DNA from: Calliopsis andreniformis
Taxonomy: Eukaryota > Arthropoda > Insecta > Hymenoptera > Andrenidae
Length of the DNA stretch: 64,000 nt
NCBI RefSeq assembly: GCF_051401765.1
Contig: NW_027480494.1
Location: forward strand, 62,001-126,000
Direction: 5' to 3'
Part shown: in pieces, positions 38,225 to 50,840 of the stretch
Position numbering within the stretch: the stretch's first letter is position 1
Layout of the letters: every line of letters starts with the position of its first letter
Notes under the pieces: generated by a model
What the model was told of the DNA's origin: nothing
Databases searched by the model: none
Seen by the model: only the letters and a program-made list of their open reading frames with translations
Program-made: the position numbers and the translations under genes

Positions 38225-41200
38225 GCAGCCATAGCCGTAGCCATAGCAGCCATAGCCATAGCCAATCCAGCCATAACCATAGCCATAGCATCCATAGCGA
38301 TAGCCATAGCAGCCGTAGGCAGAGCCATAGCAACCATAGCTATATCCATAGCAGACACACACATAGCCACAGCCATAGCAGTCATAATCATAGCCATAGC
38401 CATAGCAGCCAATGCCATAGCCATAGCCATAGCAGCTGTAGCCATTGCCAAAGCGGCCATAGCCATAGCCACAGCAGCCTTAGCCATAGCCATACCCATA
38501 GCAGACATAGCCATAGCCATAGCCATAGCAGCCTTGGCCGTAGCCATAGTCATAGCAGACATAGCCATAGCCATAGCCATAGCAGCCATAGCCATAGCCA
38601 TAGCAGCCGTAGCCATAGCAGCCGCAGCCATAGCCATAGCCATAGCAGCCATTGCCATAGCCATTGCAGCCATAACCACAGCCATAGCAGCCATAGCCAT
38701 AGCCATAGCAGCCATAGGCATATCCATAGCAGCGAGAGCTAGAGCCGCAGCAGCCGTAGAGATAGCCATATCCTTAGCAGCCATAGACATAACCATAGCC
38801 ATAGCAGCCATAGCTATAGCCATAGCTGTCATAGCCATGGCCATAGTAGCCAAAGCCATAGCCATAGCAGCCATAGCCATAGACATAGACATAGCCATAG
38901 CAGCCATAGCCATAGCCATAGCCATAGCCATAGCAGCCATAGCCATAGCCGTAGCAGCCATAGCCATAGCCATAGCAGCCATAGCAGCCATAGCGATAGC
39001 CATAGCAGTCATAGGCATACCCATAGCAGCCGGAGCCAGAGCCACAGCAGCCGTAGACATAGCCATAGCCTTAGCATTCATAGCCATAGCCATAGCCATA
39101 GCCGTAGCAGCCATAGCCATAGCCATAGCAGCCATAGCCATAACCATAGCAGCCATAGCCATAGCCAGAGCAGTCATAGCCACAGCCATAGCAGTCATGG
39201 CCATAGCCACAGCAGCCATAGCCATAGCCATAGCAGCCATAGCCATAGCCAGAGCTGTCATAGCCACAGCCATAGCAGTCATGGCCATAGCCACAGCAGC
39301 CATAGGCATAGCCATACCCACAGCAGCCATAGCCATAGCCATAGCAGTCATAGCTATAGCCATAGCAGCCATAGCGATAGCCATAGCAGCCATAGCCGTA
39401 GCCATAGCAGTCATAGCCATAGCCATAGCCATAACAGCCATAGCCATAGCAGCCATAGCCATAGCCATAGCCATAGCCGTAGCAGCCATAGCCATAGCCA
39501 TAGCAGCCATAGCCATAGCCATAGCAGCCATAGCCATAGCCAGAGCAGTCATAGCCACAGCCATAGCAGTCATGGCCATAGCCACAGCAGCCATAGGCAT
39601 AGCCATACCCACAGCAGCCATACCCATAGCCATAGCAGTCATAGCTATAGCCATAGCCATAGCAGCCATTGCCATAGCCATAGCCATAGCAGCCATAGCC
39701 ATAGCCATAGCAGACATAGCCATAGCCATACCCATAGCAGCCATAGCCATAGCCATAGCCGTCATAGACATAGCCACAGCCATAGCAGCCATAGCCATAG
39801 CCATAGCCATAGCAGCCATAGCCATAGCCATAGCAGCCATAGCAATAGCCATAGCAGCCATAACCACAGCCATAGCAGCCATAGCCATAGCCATAGCAGC
39901 CATAGCCATAGCCATAGCAGCCAGAGCCAGAGCCACAGCAGCCGTAGACATAGCCATAGCCTTGGCAGCCATAGACATAACCATGGCCATAGCAGCCATA
40001 GCCATAGCCATAGCAGCCATAGCCATAGCCATAGCAGCCGTAGCGATAGCCATAGCAGCCATAGGCATACCCATAGCAGCCGGAGCCAGAGCCACTGCAG
40101 CCGTAGACATAGCCATAGCCTTAGCAGGCATAGCCATAGCCATAGCCATAGCAGCCATAGCCATAGCCATAGCAGCCATACCAATGGCCATAGTAGCCAA
40201 AGCCGTAGCCATAGCAGCCATAGCCATAGCCATATCCATAGCGGCCATAGCCATAGCAGCCATGGCCATAGCCATAGCCATAGCAGCCATAGCCATAGCC
40301 ATAGCAGCCATAGCCATAGCCATAGCAGACATAGCCACAGCCATAGCAGCCATAGTCATAGCCATAGCTGCCATAGGCATAGCCATACCCATAGCTGCCA
40401 CAGACATAGCCATAGCAGTCATAGCCATAGCCATAGCCATAACAGCCATAGCCATAGCCATAGCCATAGCAGCCATAGCCATAGCCATAGCAGCCATAGC
40501 AATAGCCATAGCAGCCATAACCACAGCCATAGCAGCCATAGCCATAGCCATAGCAGCCATAGCCATAGCCATAGCAGTTATAGCCATAGACATAGCCATA
40601 GCAGCCATAGCCATAGCCATAGCCATAGCAGACATAGCCATAGCCATAGCAGCCATAGCCATAGCCAAACCCATAGCAGCCATAACCACAGCCATAGCAG
40701 CCATAGCCATAGCCATAGCAGCCATAGCCATAGCCATAGCAGTTATATCCATAGACATAGCCATAGCAGCCATAGCCATAGCCATAGCCATAGCAGACAT
40801 AGCGATAGCCGTAGCAGCCGTAGTCATAGCCATAGCCATAGCAGCCATAACCATAGCCATAGCAGCCATAGCGATAGCCATAGCAGCCGTAGGCAGAGCC
40901 ATAGCAGCCATAGCTATATCCATAGTAGACACACACATAGCCACAGACATAGCAGCCATAATCATAGCCATAGCCATAGCAGCCAATGCCATAGCCATAG
41001 CCATAGCAGCTGTAGCCACTGCCAAAGCGGCCATAGCCATAGCCATAGCAGCCATAGCAATAGCCATAGCAGCCATAACCACAGCCATAGCAGCCATAGC
41101 CATAGCCATAGCAGCCATAGCCATCGCCATAGCAGCCATAGCCATAGCCATAGCAGACATAGCCACAGCCATAGCAGCCATAGCCATAGCCATAGCTGCC

Positions 41201-42582
41201 ATAGGCATAGCCATACCCATAGCAGCCATAGACATAGCCATAGCAGTCATAGCCATAGCCATAGCCATAGCAGCCATAGCCATAGCCATAGCCATAGCAG
41301 CCATAGCCATAGCCATAGCAGCCATAGCAATAGCCATAGCAGCCATAACCACAGCCATAGCAGCCATAGCCATAGCCATAGCAGCCATAGCCATAGCCAT
41401 AGCAGTTATAGCCATAGACATAGCCATAGCAGCCATAGCCATAGCCATAGCCATAGCAGACATAGCCATAGCCATAACAGCCATAGCCATAGCCAAACCC
41501 ATAGCAGCTATAGCCATAGCCATAGCAGTCATGGCCATAGCCATAGACAAAGCAGCCATAGCCATAGCCACAGCCATAGCAGCCATAGCCATAGCCATAG
41601 CAGCCATAGCAATAGCCATAGCAGACATAACCACAGCCACAGCAGCCATAGCCATAGCCATAGCAGCCATAGCCATAGCCATAGCAGCCAGAGCCAGAGC
41701 CACAGCAGCCGTAGACATAGCCATAGCCTTAGGGGCCATAGACATAACCATAGCCATAGCAGCCATAGAAATAGCCATAGCCGGCACAGCCATGGCCATT
41801 GTATCCAAAACCATAGCCATAGCAGCCATAGCCAAAGACATAGCCATAGCAGCCATAGCCATAGCCATAGCCATAGACATAGCAGCCATAGCCATAGCCA
41901 TAGCAGACATAGACATAGCCATAGCCATAGCAGCCGTATCCATAGCCATAGTAGCCATAGCCATAGCCATAGCAGCCATAGTCGCCATAGCCATAACCAT
42001 AGCAGCCATAGCCATAGCCATAGCAGACATAGCCATAGCCATAGCCATAGCAGCCGTATCCATAGCCATAGTAGCCATAGCCATAGCCATAGCAGCCATA
42101 GCCATAGCCATTGCAGCCATAGCCATAGCCATAGCAGCCATAGCCATAGCCGTACCCATAGCAGCCATAGCCATAGCCATAGCAGTCATGGCCATAGCCA
42201 TAGACAAAGCAACCATAGCCATAGCCACAGCCATAGCAGCCATAGCCATAACCATAGCAGCCATAGCCATAGCCATAGCAGACATAACCACAGCCATAGC
42301 AGCCATAGCCATAGCCATAGCAGCCATAGCCATCGCCATAGCCTTAGCAGCAATAGCCATAGTAATAGCCATAGCCATAGCAGCTATAGCCATAGCCATA
42401 GCCATAGCAGCCACAGCCGTAGCCATAGCAGCCATAGCCATAACCATAGCAGCCATAGTAGACATAGCCATAGCCATAGCAGCCATAGCCATAGCCATAG
42501 CAGCCATAGCCATAGCTATAGCAGCCAGAGCCGGAGCCACAGCAGCCGTAGACATAGCCATAGCCTTAGCAGCCATAGCCAT
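38225..42582. repeat. Superblock X', left part (partner of 22.1-26.8 kb)
   Basis: Colinear counterpart of 22085-26811. It carries modules at 38354 and 40928, GCCTTGGCC at 38531, a CTTAGCATTC variant near 39070, and CCTTAGGGGCC at 41727. Compared with its partner it has lost unit multiples near 39.4 kb, 33 bp near 40240 and about 190 bp between 40.9 and 41.7 kb, and it has GCTGTCATAGCC where X has GCTGCCATAGCC near 38825. Its right half was then duplicated again (see the 3.06-kb pair). Confidence 0.87.
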
Positions 42583-42850
42583 AGCCATAGCCATAGCAGT
42601 CATAGCCATAGCCATAGCCATAGCCATAGCAGCCATAGCCATAGCCATAGCAGCCATAGCCATAGCCATAGCAGCCATAGCAATAGCCATAGCAGCCATA
42701 ACCACAGCCATAGCAGCCATAGCCATAGCAGCCATAGCCATAGCCATAGCAGCCATAGCAATAGCCATAGCAGCCATAACCACAGCCATAGCAGCCATAG
42801 CCATAGCCATAGCAGCCGTAGCGATAGCCATAGCAGCCATAGGCATACCC
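39820..42850. repeat. 3.06-kb tandem duplication, copy 1
   Basis: From about 40260 to 42850 this is identical, as far as I can see by eye, to 43320-45910 at an exact offset of 3060 bp. That includes the module at 40928, CCTTAGGGGCC at 41727 and AGACATAGACATAGCC near 41905. To the left of 40240 the offset is 3027, because this copy lacks 33 bp near the GCGGCC variant. The duplication joint lies at about 42850, where ATACCCATAGCC leads straight back into sequence homologous to about 39820. Confidence 0.92.
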
Positions 42851-45800
42851 ATAGCCATAGCAGCCATAGCAATAGCCATAGCAGCCATAACCACAGCCAT
42901 AGCAGCCATAGCCATAGCCATAGCAGCCATAGCCATAGCCATAGCAGCCAGAGCCAGAGCCACAGCAGCCGTAGACATAGCCATAGCCTTGGCAGCCATA
43001 GACATAACCATGGCCATAGCAGCCATAGCCATAGCCATAGCAGCCATAGCCATAGCCATAGCAGCCGTAGCGATAGCCATAGCAGCCATAGGCATACCCA
43101 TAGCAGCCGGAGCCAGAGCCACTGCAGCCGTAGACATAGCCATAGCCTTAGCAGGCATAGCCATAGCCATAGCCATAGCAGCCATAGCCATAGCCATAGC
43201 AGCCATACCAATGGCCATAGTAGCCAAAGCCGTAGCCATAGCAGCCATAGCCATAGCCATATCCATAGCGGCCATAGCCATAGCCATAGCAGTCATAGCC
43301 ATAGCCATAGCCATAGCAGCCATGGCCATAGCCATAGCCATAGCAGCCATAGCCATAGCCATAGCAGCCATAGCCATAGCCATAGCAGACATAGCCACAG
43401 CCATAGCAGCCATAGTCATAGCCATAGCTGCCATAGGCATAGCCATACCCATAGCTGCCACAGACATAGCCATAGCAGTCATAGCCATAGCCATAGCCAT
43501 AACAGCCATAGCCATAGCCATAGCCATAGCAGCCATAGCCATAGCCATAGCAGCCATAGCAATAGCCATAGCAGCCATAACCACAGCCATAGCAGCCATA
43601 GCCATAGCCATAGCAGCCATAGCCATAGCCATAGCAGTTATAGCCATAGACATAGCCATAGCAGCCATAGCCATAGCCATAGCCATAGCAGACATAGCCA
43701 TAGCCATAGCAGCCATAGCCATAGCCAAACCCATAGCAGCCATAACCACAGCCATAGCAGCCATAGCCATAGCCATAGCAGCCATAGCCATAGCCATAGC
43801 AGTTATATCCATAGACATAGCCATAGCAGCCATAGCCATAGCCATAGCCATAGCAGACATAGCGATAGCCGTAGCAGCCGTAGTCATAGCCATAGCCATA
43901 GCAGCCATAACCATAGCCATAGCAGCCATAGCGATAGCCATAGCAGCCGTAGGCAGAGCCATAGCAGCCATAGCTATATCCATAGTAGACACACACATAG
44001 CCACAGACATAGCAGCCATAATCATAGCCATAGCCATAGCAGCCAATGCCATAGCCATAGCCATAGCAGCTGTAGCCACTGCCAAAGCGGCCATAGCCAT
44101 AGCCATAGCAGCCATAGCAATAGCCATAGCAGCCATAACCACAGCCATAGCAGCCATAGCCATAGCCATAGCAGCCATAGCCATAGCCATAGCAGCCATA
44201 GCCATAGCCATAGCAGACATAGCCACAGCCATAGCAGCCATAGCCATAGCCATAGCTGCCATAGGCATAGCCATACCCATAGCAGCCATAGACATAGCCA
44301 TAGCAGTCATAGCCATAGCCATAGCCATAGCAGCCATAGCCATAGCCATAGCCATAGCAGCCATAGCCATAGCCATAGCAGCCATAGCAATAGCCATAGC
44401 AGCCATAACCACAGCCATAGCAGCCATAGCCATAGCCATAGCAGCCATAGCCATAGCCATAGCAGTTATAGCCATAGACATAGCCATAGCAGCCATAGCC
44501 ATAGCCATAGCCATAGCAGACATAGCCATAGCCATAACAGCCATAGCCATAGCCAAACCCATAGCAGCTATAGCCATAGCCATAGCAGTCATGGCCATAG
44601 CCATAGACAAAGCAGCCATAGCCATAGCCACAGCCATAGCAGCCATAGCCATAGCCATAGCAGCCATAGCAATAGCCATAGCAGACATAACCACAGCCAC
44701 AGCAGCCATAGCCATAGCCATAGCAGCCATAGCCATAGCCATAGCAGCCAGAGCCAGAGCCACAGCAGCCGTAGACATAGCCATAGCCTTAGGGGCCATA
44801 GACATAACCATAGCCATAGCAGCCATAGAAATAGCCATAGCCGGCACAGCCATGGCCATTGTATCCAAAACCATAGCCATAGCAGCCATAGCCAAAGACA
44901 TAGCCATAGCAGCCATAGCCATAGCCATAGCCATAGACATAGCAGCCATAGCCATAGCCATAGCAGACATAGACATAGCCATAGCCATAGCAGCCGTATC
45001 CATAGCCATAGTAGCCATAGCCATAGCCATAGCAGCCATAGTCGCCATAGCCATAACCATAGCAGCCATAGCCATAGCCATAGCAGACATAGCCATAGCC
45101 ATAGCCATAGCAGCCGTATCCATAGCCATAGTAGCCATAGCCATAGCCATAGCAGCCATAGCCATAGCCATTGCAGCCATAGCCATAGCCATAGCAGCCA
45201 TAGCCATAGCCGTACCCATAGCAGCCATAGCCATAGCCATAGCAGTCATGGCCATAGCCATAGACAAAGCAACCATAGCCATAGCCACAGCCATAGCAGC
45301 CATAGCCATAACCATAGCAGCCATAGCCATAGCCATAGCAGACATAACCACAGCCATAGCAGCCATAGCCATAGCCATAGCAGCCATAGCCATCGCCATA
45401 GCCTTAGCAGCAATAGCCATAGTAATAGCCATAGCCATAGCAGCTATAGCCATAGCCATAGCCATAGCAGCCACAGCCGTAGCCATAGCAGCCATAGCCA
45501 TAACCATAGCAGCCATAGTAGACATAGCCATAGCCATAGCAGCCATAGCCATAGCCATAGCAGCCATAGCCATAGCTATAGCAGCCAGAGCCGGAGCCAC
45601 AGCAGCCGTAGACATAGCCATAGCCTTAGCAGCCATAGCCATAGCCATAGCCATAGCAGTCATAGCCATAGCCATAGCCATAGCCATAGCAGCCATAGCC
45701 ATAGCCATAGCAGCCATAGCCATAGCCATAGCAGCCATAGCAATAGCCATAGCAGCCATAACCACAGCCATAGCAGCCATAGCCATAGCAGCCATAGCCA

Positions 45801-45910
45801 TAGCCATAGCAGCCATAGCAATAGCCATAGCAGCCATAACCACAGCCATAGCAGCCATAGCCATAGCCATAGCAGCCGTAGCGATAGCCATAGCAGCCAT
45901 AGGCATACCC
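42851..45910. repeat. 3.06-kb tandem duplication, copy 2
   Basis: Second copy, with the module at 43988 and CCTTAGGGGCC at 44787. It retains the 33-bp segment missing from copy 1 near 43280. After about 45910 the sequence continues with GCAGCCGGAGCC rather than returning to the duplicated segment, so there are exactly two copies. The near-perfect identity marks one of the youngest events in the window, or an assembly duplication. Confidence 0.92.
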
Positions 45911-47430
45911 ATAGCAGCCGGAGCCAGAGCCACTGCAGCCGTAGACATAGCCATAGCCTTAGCAGGCATAGCCATAGCCATAGCCATAGCAGCCATAGCC
46001 ATAGCCATAGCAGCCATACCAATGGCCATAGTAGCCAAAGCCGTAGCCATAGCAGCCATAGCCATAGCCATATCCATAGCGGCCATAGCCATAGCCATAG
46101 CAGTCATAGCCATAGCCATAGCCATAACAGCCATGGCCATAGCCATAGCCATAGCAGCCATAGCCATAGCCATAGCAGCCATAGCCATAGCCATAGCAGA
46201 CATAGCCACAACCATAGCAGCCATAGTCATAGCCATAGCTGCCATAGGCATAGCCATACCCATAGCAGCCATAGACATAGCCATAGCAGTCATAGCCATA
46301 GCCATAGCCATAACAGCCATAGCCATAGCCATAGCCATAGCAGCCATAGCCATAGCCATAGCAGCCATAACCACAGCCATAGCAGCCATAGCCATAGCCA
46401 TAGCAGCCATAGCCATAGCCATAGCAGTTATAGCCATAGACATAGCCATAGCAGCCATAGCCATAGCCATAGCCATAGCAGACATAGCCATAGCCATAGC
46501 AGCCATAGCCATAGCCAAACCCATAGCAGCCATAACCACAGCCATAGCAGCCATAGCCATAGCCATAGCAGCCATAGCCATAGCCATAGCAGTTATAGCC
46601 ATAGACATAGCCATAGCAGCCATAGCCATAGCCATAGCCATAGCAGACATAGCGATAGCCGTAGCAGCCGTAGTCATAGCCATAGCCTTAGCAGCCATAC
46701 ACAGAACCATAGCCATAGCAGCCATAGCCATAGCCATAGCAGCCATAGTCACAGCCATAGCAGCCATAGCCACAGCCGTAGCAGCCATAGCCATAGCCAT
46801 AGCAGCCATAACCATAGCCATAGCAGCCATAGCGATAGCCATAGCAGCCGTAGGCAGAGCCATAGCAGCCATAGCTATATCCATAGTAGACACACACATA
46901 GCCACAGACATAGCAGACATAATCATAGCCATAGCCATAGCAGCCAATGCCATAGCCATAGCCATAGCAGCTGTAGCCACTGCCAAAGCGGCCATAGCCA
47001 TAGCCATAGCAGCCATAGCAATAGCCATAGCAGCCATAACCACAGCCATAGCAGCCATAGCCATAGCCATAGCAGCCATAGCCATAGCCATAGCAGTCAT
47101 AGCCATAGACATAGCCATAGCAGCTATAGCCATAGCCATAGCCATAGCAGACATAGCCATAGCCATAGCAGCCATAGCCATAGCCATACCCATAGCAGCC
47201 ATAGCCATAGCCATAGCAGACATAACCACAGCCATAGCAGCCATAGCCATAGCCATAGCTGCCATAGGCATGGCCATAGTAGCCAAAGCCATAGCCATAG
47301 CAGCCATAGCCATAGACATAGCAGTCATAGCCATAGCCATAGCAGCCGCAGCCATAGCCACAGCCATAGCAGCCATAGCCATAACCATAGCAGCCATAGC
47401 CATAGCAGACATAACCACAGCCATAGCAGC
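45720..47430. repeat. 1.68-kb tandem duplication, copy 1 (colinear with 31.0-32.75 kb)
   Basis: TACACAGAACC (46698), its T-type module (46889) and the AGCAGCCGCAGCC variant (47341) recur 1683 bp downstream at 48381, 48572 and about 49024. The block is also colinear with 31000-32750 at an offset of about 14710-14730, so it is the X' counterpart of that part of X. It has private substitutions such as ATAACAGCCATGG near 46125 and CACAACCATAGC near 46207. Confidence 0.84.
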
Positions 47431-49060
47431 CATAGCAGCCATAGCCATAGCAGCCATAGCCATAGCCATAGCAGCCATAGCAATAGCCATAGCAGCCATA
47501 ACCACAGCCATAGCAGCCATAGCCATAGCCATAGCAGCCGTAGCGATAGCCATAGCAGCCATAGGCATACCCATAGCAGCCGGAGCCAGAGCCACTGCAG
47601 CCGTAGACATAGCCATAGCCTTAGCAGGCATAGCCATAGCCATAGCCATAGCAGCCATAGCCATAGCCATAGCAGCCATACCAATGGCCATAGTAGCCAA
47701 AGCCGTAGCCATAGCAGCCATAGCCATAGCCATATCCATAGCGGCCATAGCCATAGCCATAGCAGTCATAGCCATAGCCATAGCCATAGCAGCCATGGCC
47801 ATAGCCATAGCCATAGCAGCCATAGCCATAGCCATAGCAGCCATAGCCATAGCCATAGCAGACATAGCCACAGCCATAGCAGCCATAGTCATAGCCATAG
47901 CTGCCATAGGCATAGCCATACCCATAGCAGCCATAGACATAGCCATAGCAGTCATAGCCATAGCCATAGCCATAACAGCCATAGCCATAGCCATAGCCAT
48001 AGCAGCCATAGCCATAGCCATAGCAGCCATAGCAATAGCCATAGCAGCCATAACCACAGCCATAGCAGCCATAGCCATAGCCATAGCAGCCATAGCCATA
48101 GCCATAGCAGTTATAGCCATAGACATAGCCATAGCAGCCATAGCCATAGCCATAGCCATAGCAGACATAGCCATAGCCATAGCAGCCATAGCCATAGCCA
48201 AACCCATAGCAGCCATAACCACAGCCATAGCAGCCATAGCCATAGCCATAGCAGCCATAGCCATAGCCATAGCAGTTATAGCCATAGACATAGCCATAGC
48301 AGCCATAGCCATAGCCATAGCCATAGCAGACATAGCGATAGCCGTAGCAGCCGTAGTCATAGCCATAGCCTTAGCAGCCATACACAGAACCATAGCCATA
48401 GCAGCCATAGCCATAGCCATAGCAGCCATAGTCACAGCCATAGCAGCCATAGCCACAGCCGTAGCAGCCATAGCCATAGCCATAGCAGCCATAACCGTAG
48501 CCATAGCAGCCATAGCGATAGCCATAGCAGCCGTAGGCAGAGCCATAGCAGCCATAGCTATATCCATAGTAGACACACACATAGCCACAGACATAGCAGA
48601 CATAATCATAGCCATAGCCATAGCAGCCAATGCCATAGCCATAGCCATAGCAGCTGTAGCCACTGCCAAAGCGGCCATAGCCATAGCCATAGCAGCCATA
48701 GCAATAGCCATAGCAGCCATAACCACAGCCATAGCAGCCATAGCCATAGCCATAGCAGCCATAGCCATAGCCATAGCAGTCATAGCCATAGACATAGCCA
48801 TAGCAGCTATAGCCATAGCCATAGCCATAGCAGACATAGCCATAGCCATAGCAGCCATAGCCATAGCCATACCCATAGCAGCCATAGCCATAGCCATAGC
48901 AGACATAACCACAGCCATAGCAGCCATAGCCATAGCCATAGCTGCCATAGGCATGGCCATAGTAGCCAAAGCCATAGCCATAGCAGCCATAGCCATAGAC
49001 ATAGCAGTCATAGCCATAGCCATAGCAGCCGCAGCCATAGCCACAGCCATAGCAGCCATA
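47431..49060. repeat. 1.68-kb tandem duplication, copy 2
   Basis: Begins at an irregular joint near 47430, where two nonamers follow each other (GCAGCCATAGCAGCC), and repeats 45720-47430. Its module is at 48572. It has the private variant ATAACCGTAGCC near 48490. After the AGCAGCCGCAGCC variant near 49024 it follows the path of 32700-34200 rather than repeating again. Confidence 0.83.
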
Positions 49061-50840
49061 GCCATAGCCATAGCAGACATAGCCATAGACATAGCCATAG
49101 CATCCATAGCCATAGCCATAGCCATGGCCATAGCAGCCATAGCCATACCCATAGCAGCCATAGCCATAGCCATAGCAATCATAGCCATAGCCATAGCCAT
49201 AGCCATAGCCATAGCCATAGCAGCCATAGCCATAGCCGATGCAGCCATAGCCATAGCCATAGCAGCCATAGCCGTAGCCATAGCAGTCATAGCCATAGCC
49301 AATGCAGCCATAACCATAGCCATAGCATCCATAGCGATAGCCATAGCAGCCGTAGGCAGAGCCATAGCAACCATAGCTATATCCATAGCAGACACACACA
49401 TAGCCACAGCCATAGCAGCCATAATCATAGCCATAGCCATAGCAGCCAATGCCATAGCCATAGCCATAGCAGCTGTAGCCATTGCCAAAGCGGCCATAGC
49501 CATAGCCATAGCAGCCATAGCAATAGCCATAGCAGCCATAACCACAGCCATAGCAGCCATAGCCATAGCCATAGCAGCCATAGCCATAGCCATAGCAGTC
49601 ATAGCCATAGACATAGCCATAGCAGCTATAGCCATAGCCATAGCCATAGCAGACATAGCCATAGCCATAGCAGCCATAGCCATAGCCATACCCATAGCAG
49701 CCATAGCCATAGCCATACCCATAGCAGCCATAGCCATAGCCATAGCAATCATGGCCATAGCCAGAGACAAAGCAGCCATAGCCATAGCCACAGCCATAGC
49801 AGCCATAGCCATAACCATAGCAGCCATAGCCATAGCCATAGCAGACATAACCACAGCCATAGCAGCCATAGCCATAGCCATAGCTGCCATAGGCATGGCC
49901 ATAGTAGCCAAAGCCATAGCCATAGCAACCATAGCCATAGGCATAGCAGTCATAGCCATAGCCTTAGCTATAGCCATAGCCATAGCAGCCATAGCCATAG
50001 CCGATGTAGCCATAGCCATAGCCATAGCAGCCATAGCCGTAGCCATAGCAGCCATAGCCATAGCCAATGCAGCCATAACCATAGCCATAGCATCCATAGC
50101 GATAGCCATAGCAGCCGTAGGCAGAGCCATAGCAACCATAGCTATATCCATAGCAGACACACACATAGCCACAGCCATAGCAGCCATAATCATACCCATA
50201 GCCATAGCAGCCAATGCCATAGCCATAGCCATAGCAGCTGTAGCCATTGCCAAAGCGGCCATAGCCATAGCCACAGCAGCCTTAGCCATAGCCATACCCA
50301 TAGCAGACATAGCCATAGCCATAGCCATAGCAGCCTTGGCCGTAGCCATAGTCATAGCAGACATAGCCATAGCCATAGCCATAGCAGCCATAGCCATAGC
50401 CATAGCAGCCATAGCCATAGCCATAGCCATAGCCATAGCAGCCATAGCCATAGCCGTAGCAGCCATAGCCATAGCCATAGCAGCCATAGCAGCCATAGCG
50501 ATAGCCATAGCAGTCATAGGCATACCCATAGCAGCCGGAGCCAGTGCCACAGCAGCCGTAGACATAGCCATAGCCTTAGCATTCGTAGCCATAACCATAG
50601 CCATAGCAGCCATAGCTATAGCCATAGCAGCCATAGCGATAGCCATAGCAGCCATAGCCATAGCCATAGCAGTCATAGCCATAGCCATAGCCATAACAGC
50701 CATAGCCATAGCAGCCATAGCCATAGCCATATCCATAGCCGTAGCAGCCATAGCCATAGCCATAGCAGCCATAGCCATAGCCATAGCGGCAATAGCCATA
50801 GCCAGAGCAGTCATAGCCACAGCCATAGCAGTCATGGCCA
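49061..50840. repeat. Superblock X', right part (partner of 32.7-34.2 and 37.0-37.4 kb)
   Basis: Carries C-type modules at 49391 and 50156 and GCCTTGGCC at 50333, matching 33068, 33785 and 33962. A short repeated ATACCCATAGCAGCC segment near 49690-49735 is an extra local copy. Its end from about 50430 is the partner of 36990-37400. Private variants include GCCGATGTAGCC near 50002 and ATAATCATACCC near 50185. Confidence 0.8.

Larger units (their letters stand above)
11261..48600. repeat. TACACAGAACC variant locked 191 bp before punctuation modules, 8 copies
   Basis: TACACAGAACC lies at 11261, 16788, 28899, 31986, 35148, 36624, 46698 and 48381. In seven copies a punctuation module follows at exactly 191 bp. 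In the copy at 35148 the distance is 221 bp. The constant distance shows this about 200-bp cassette is copied as a unit. Modules at 24965, 40928 and 43988 have a shortened upstream cassette without it. Confidence 0.93.
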
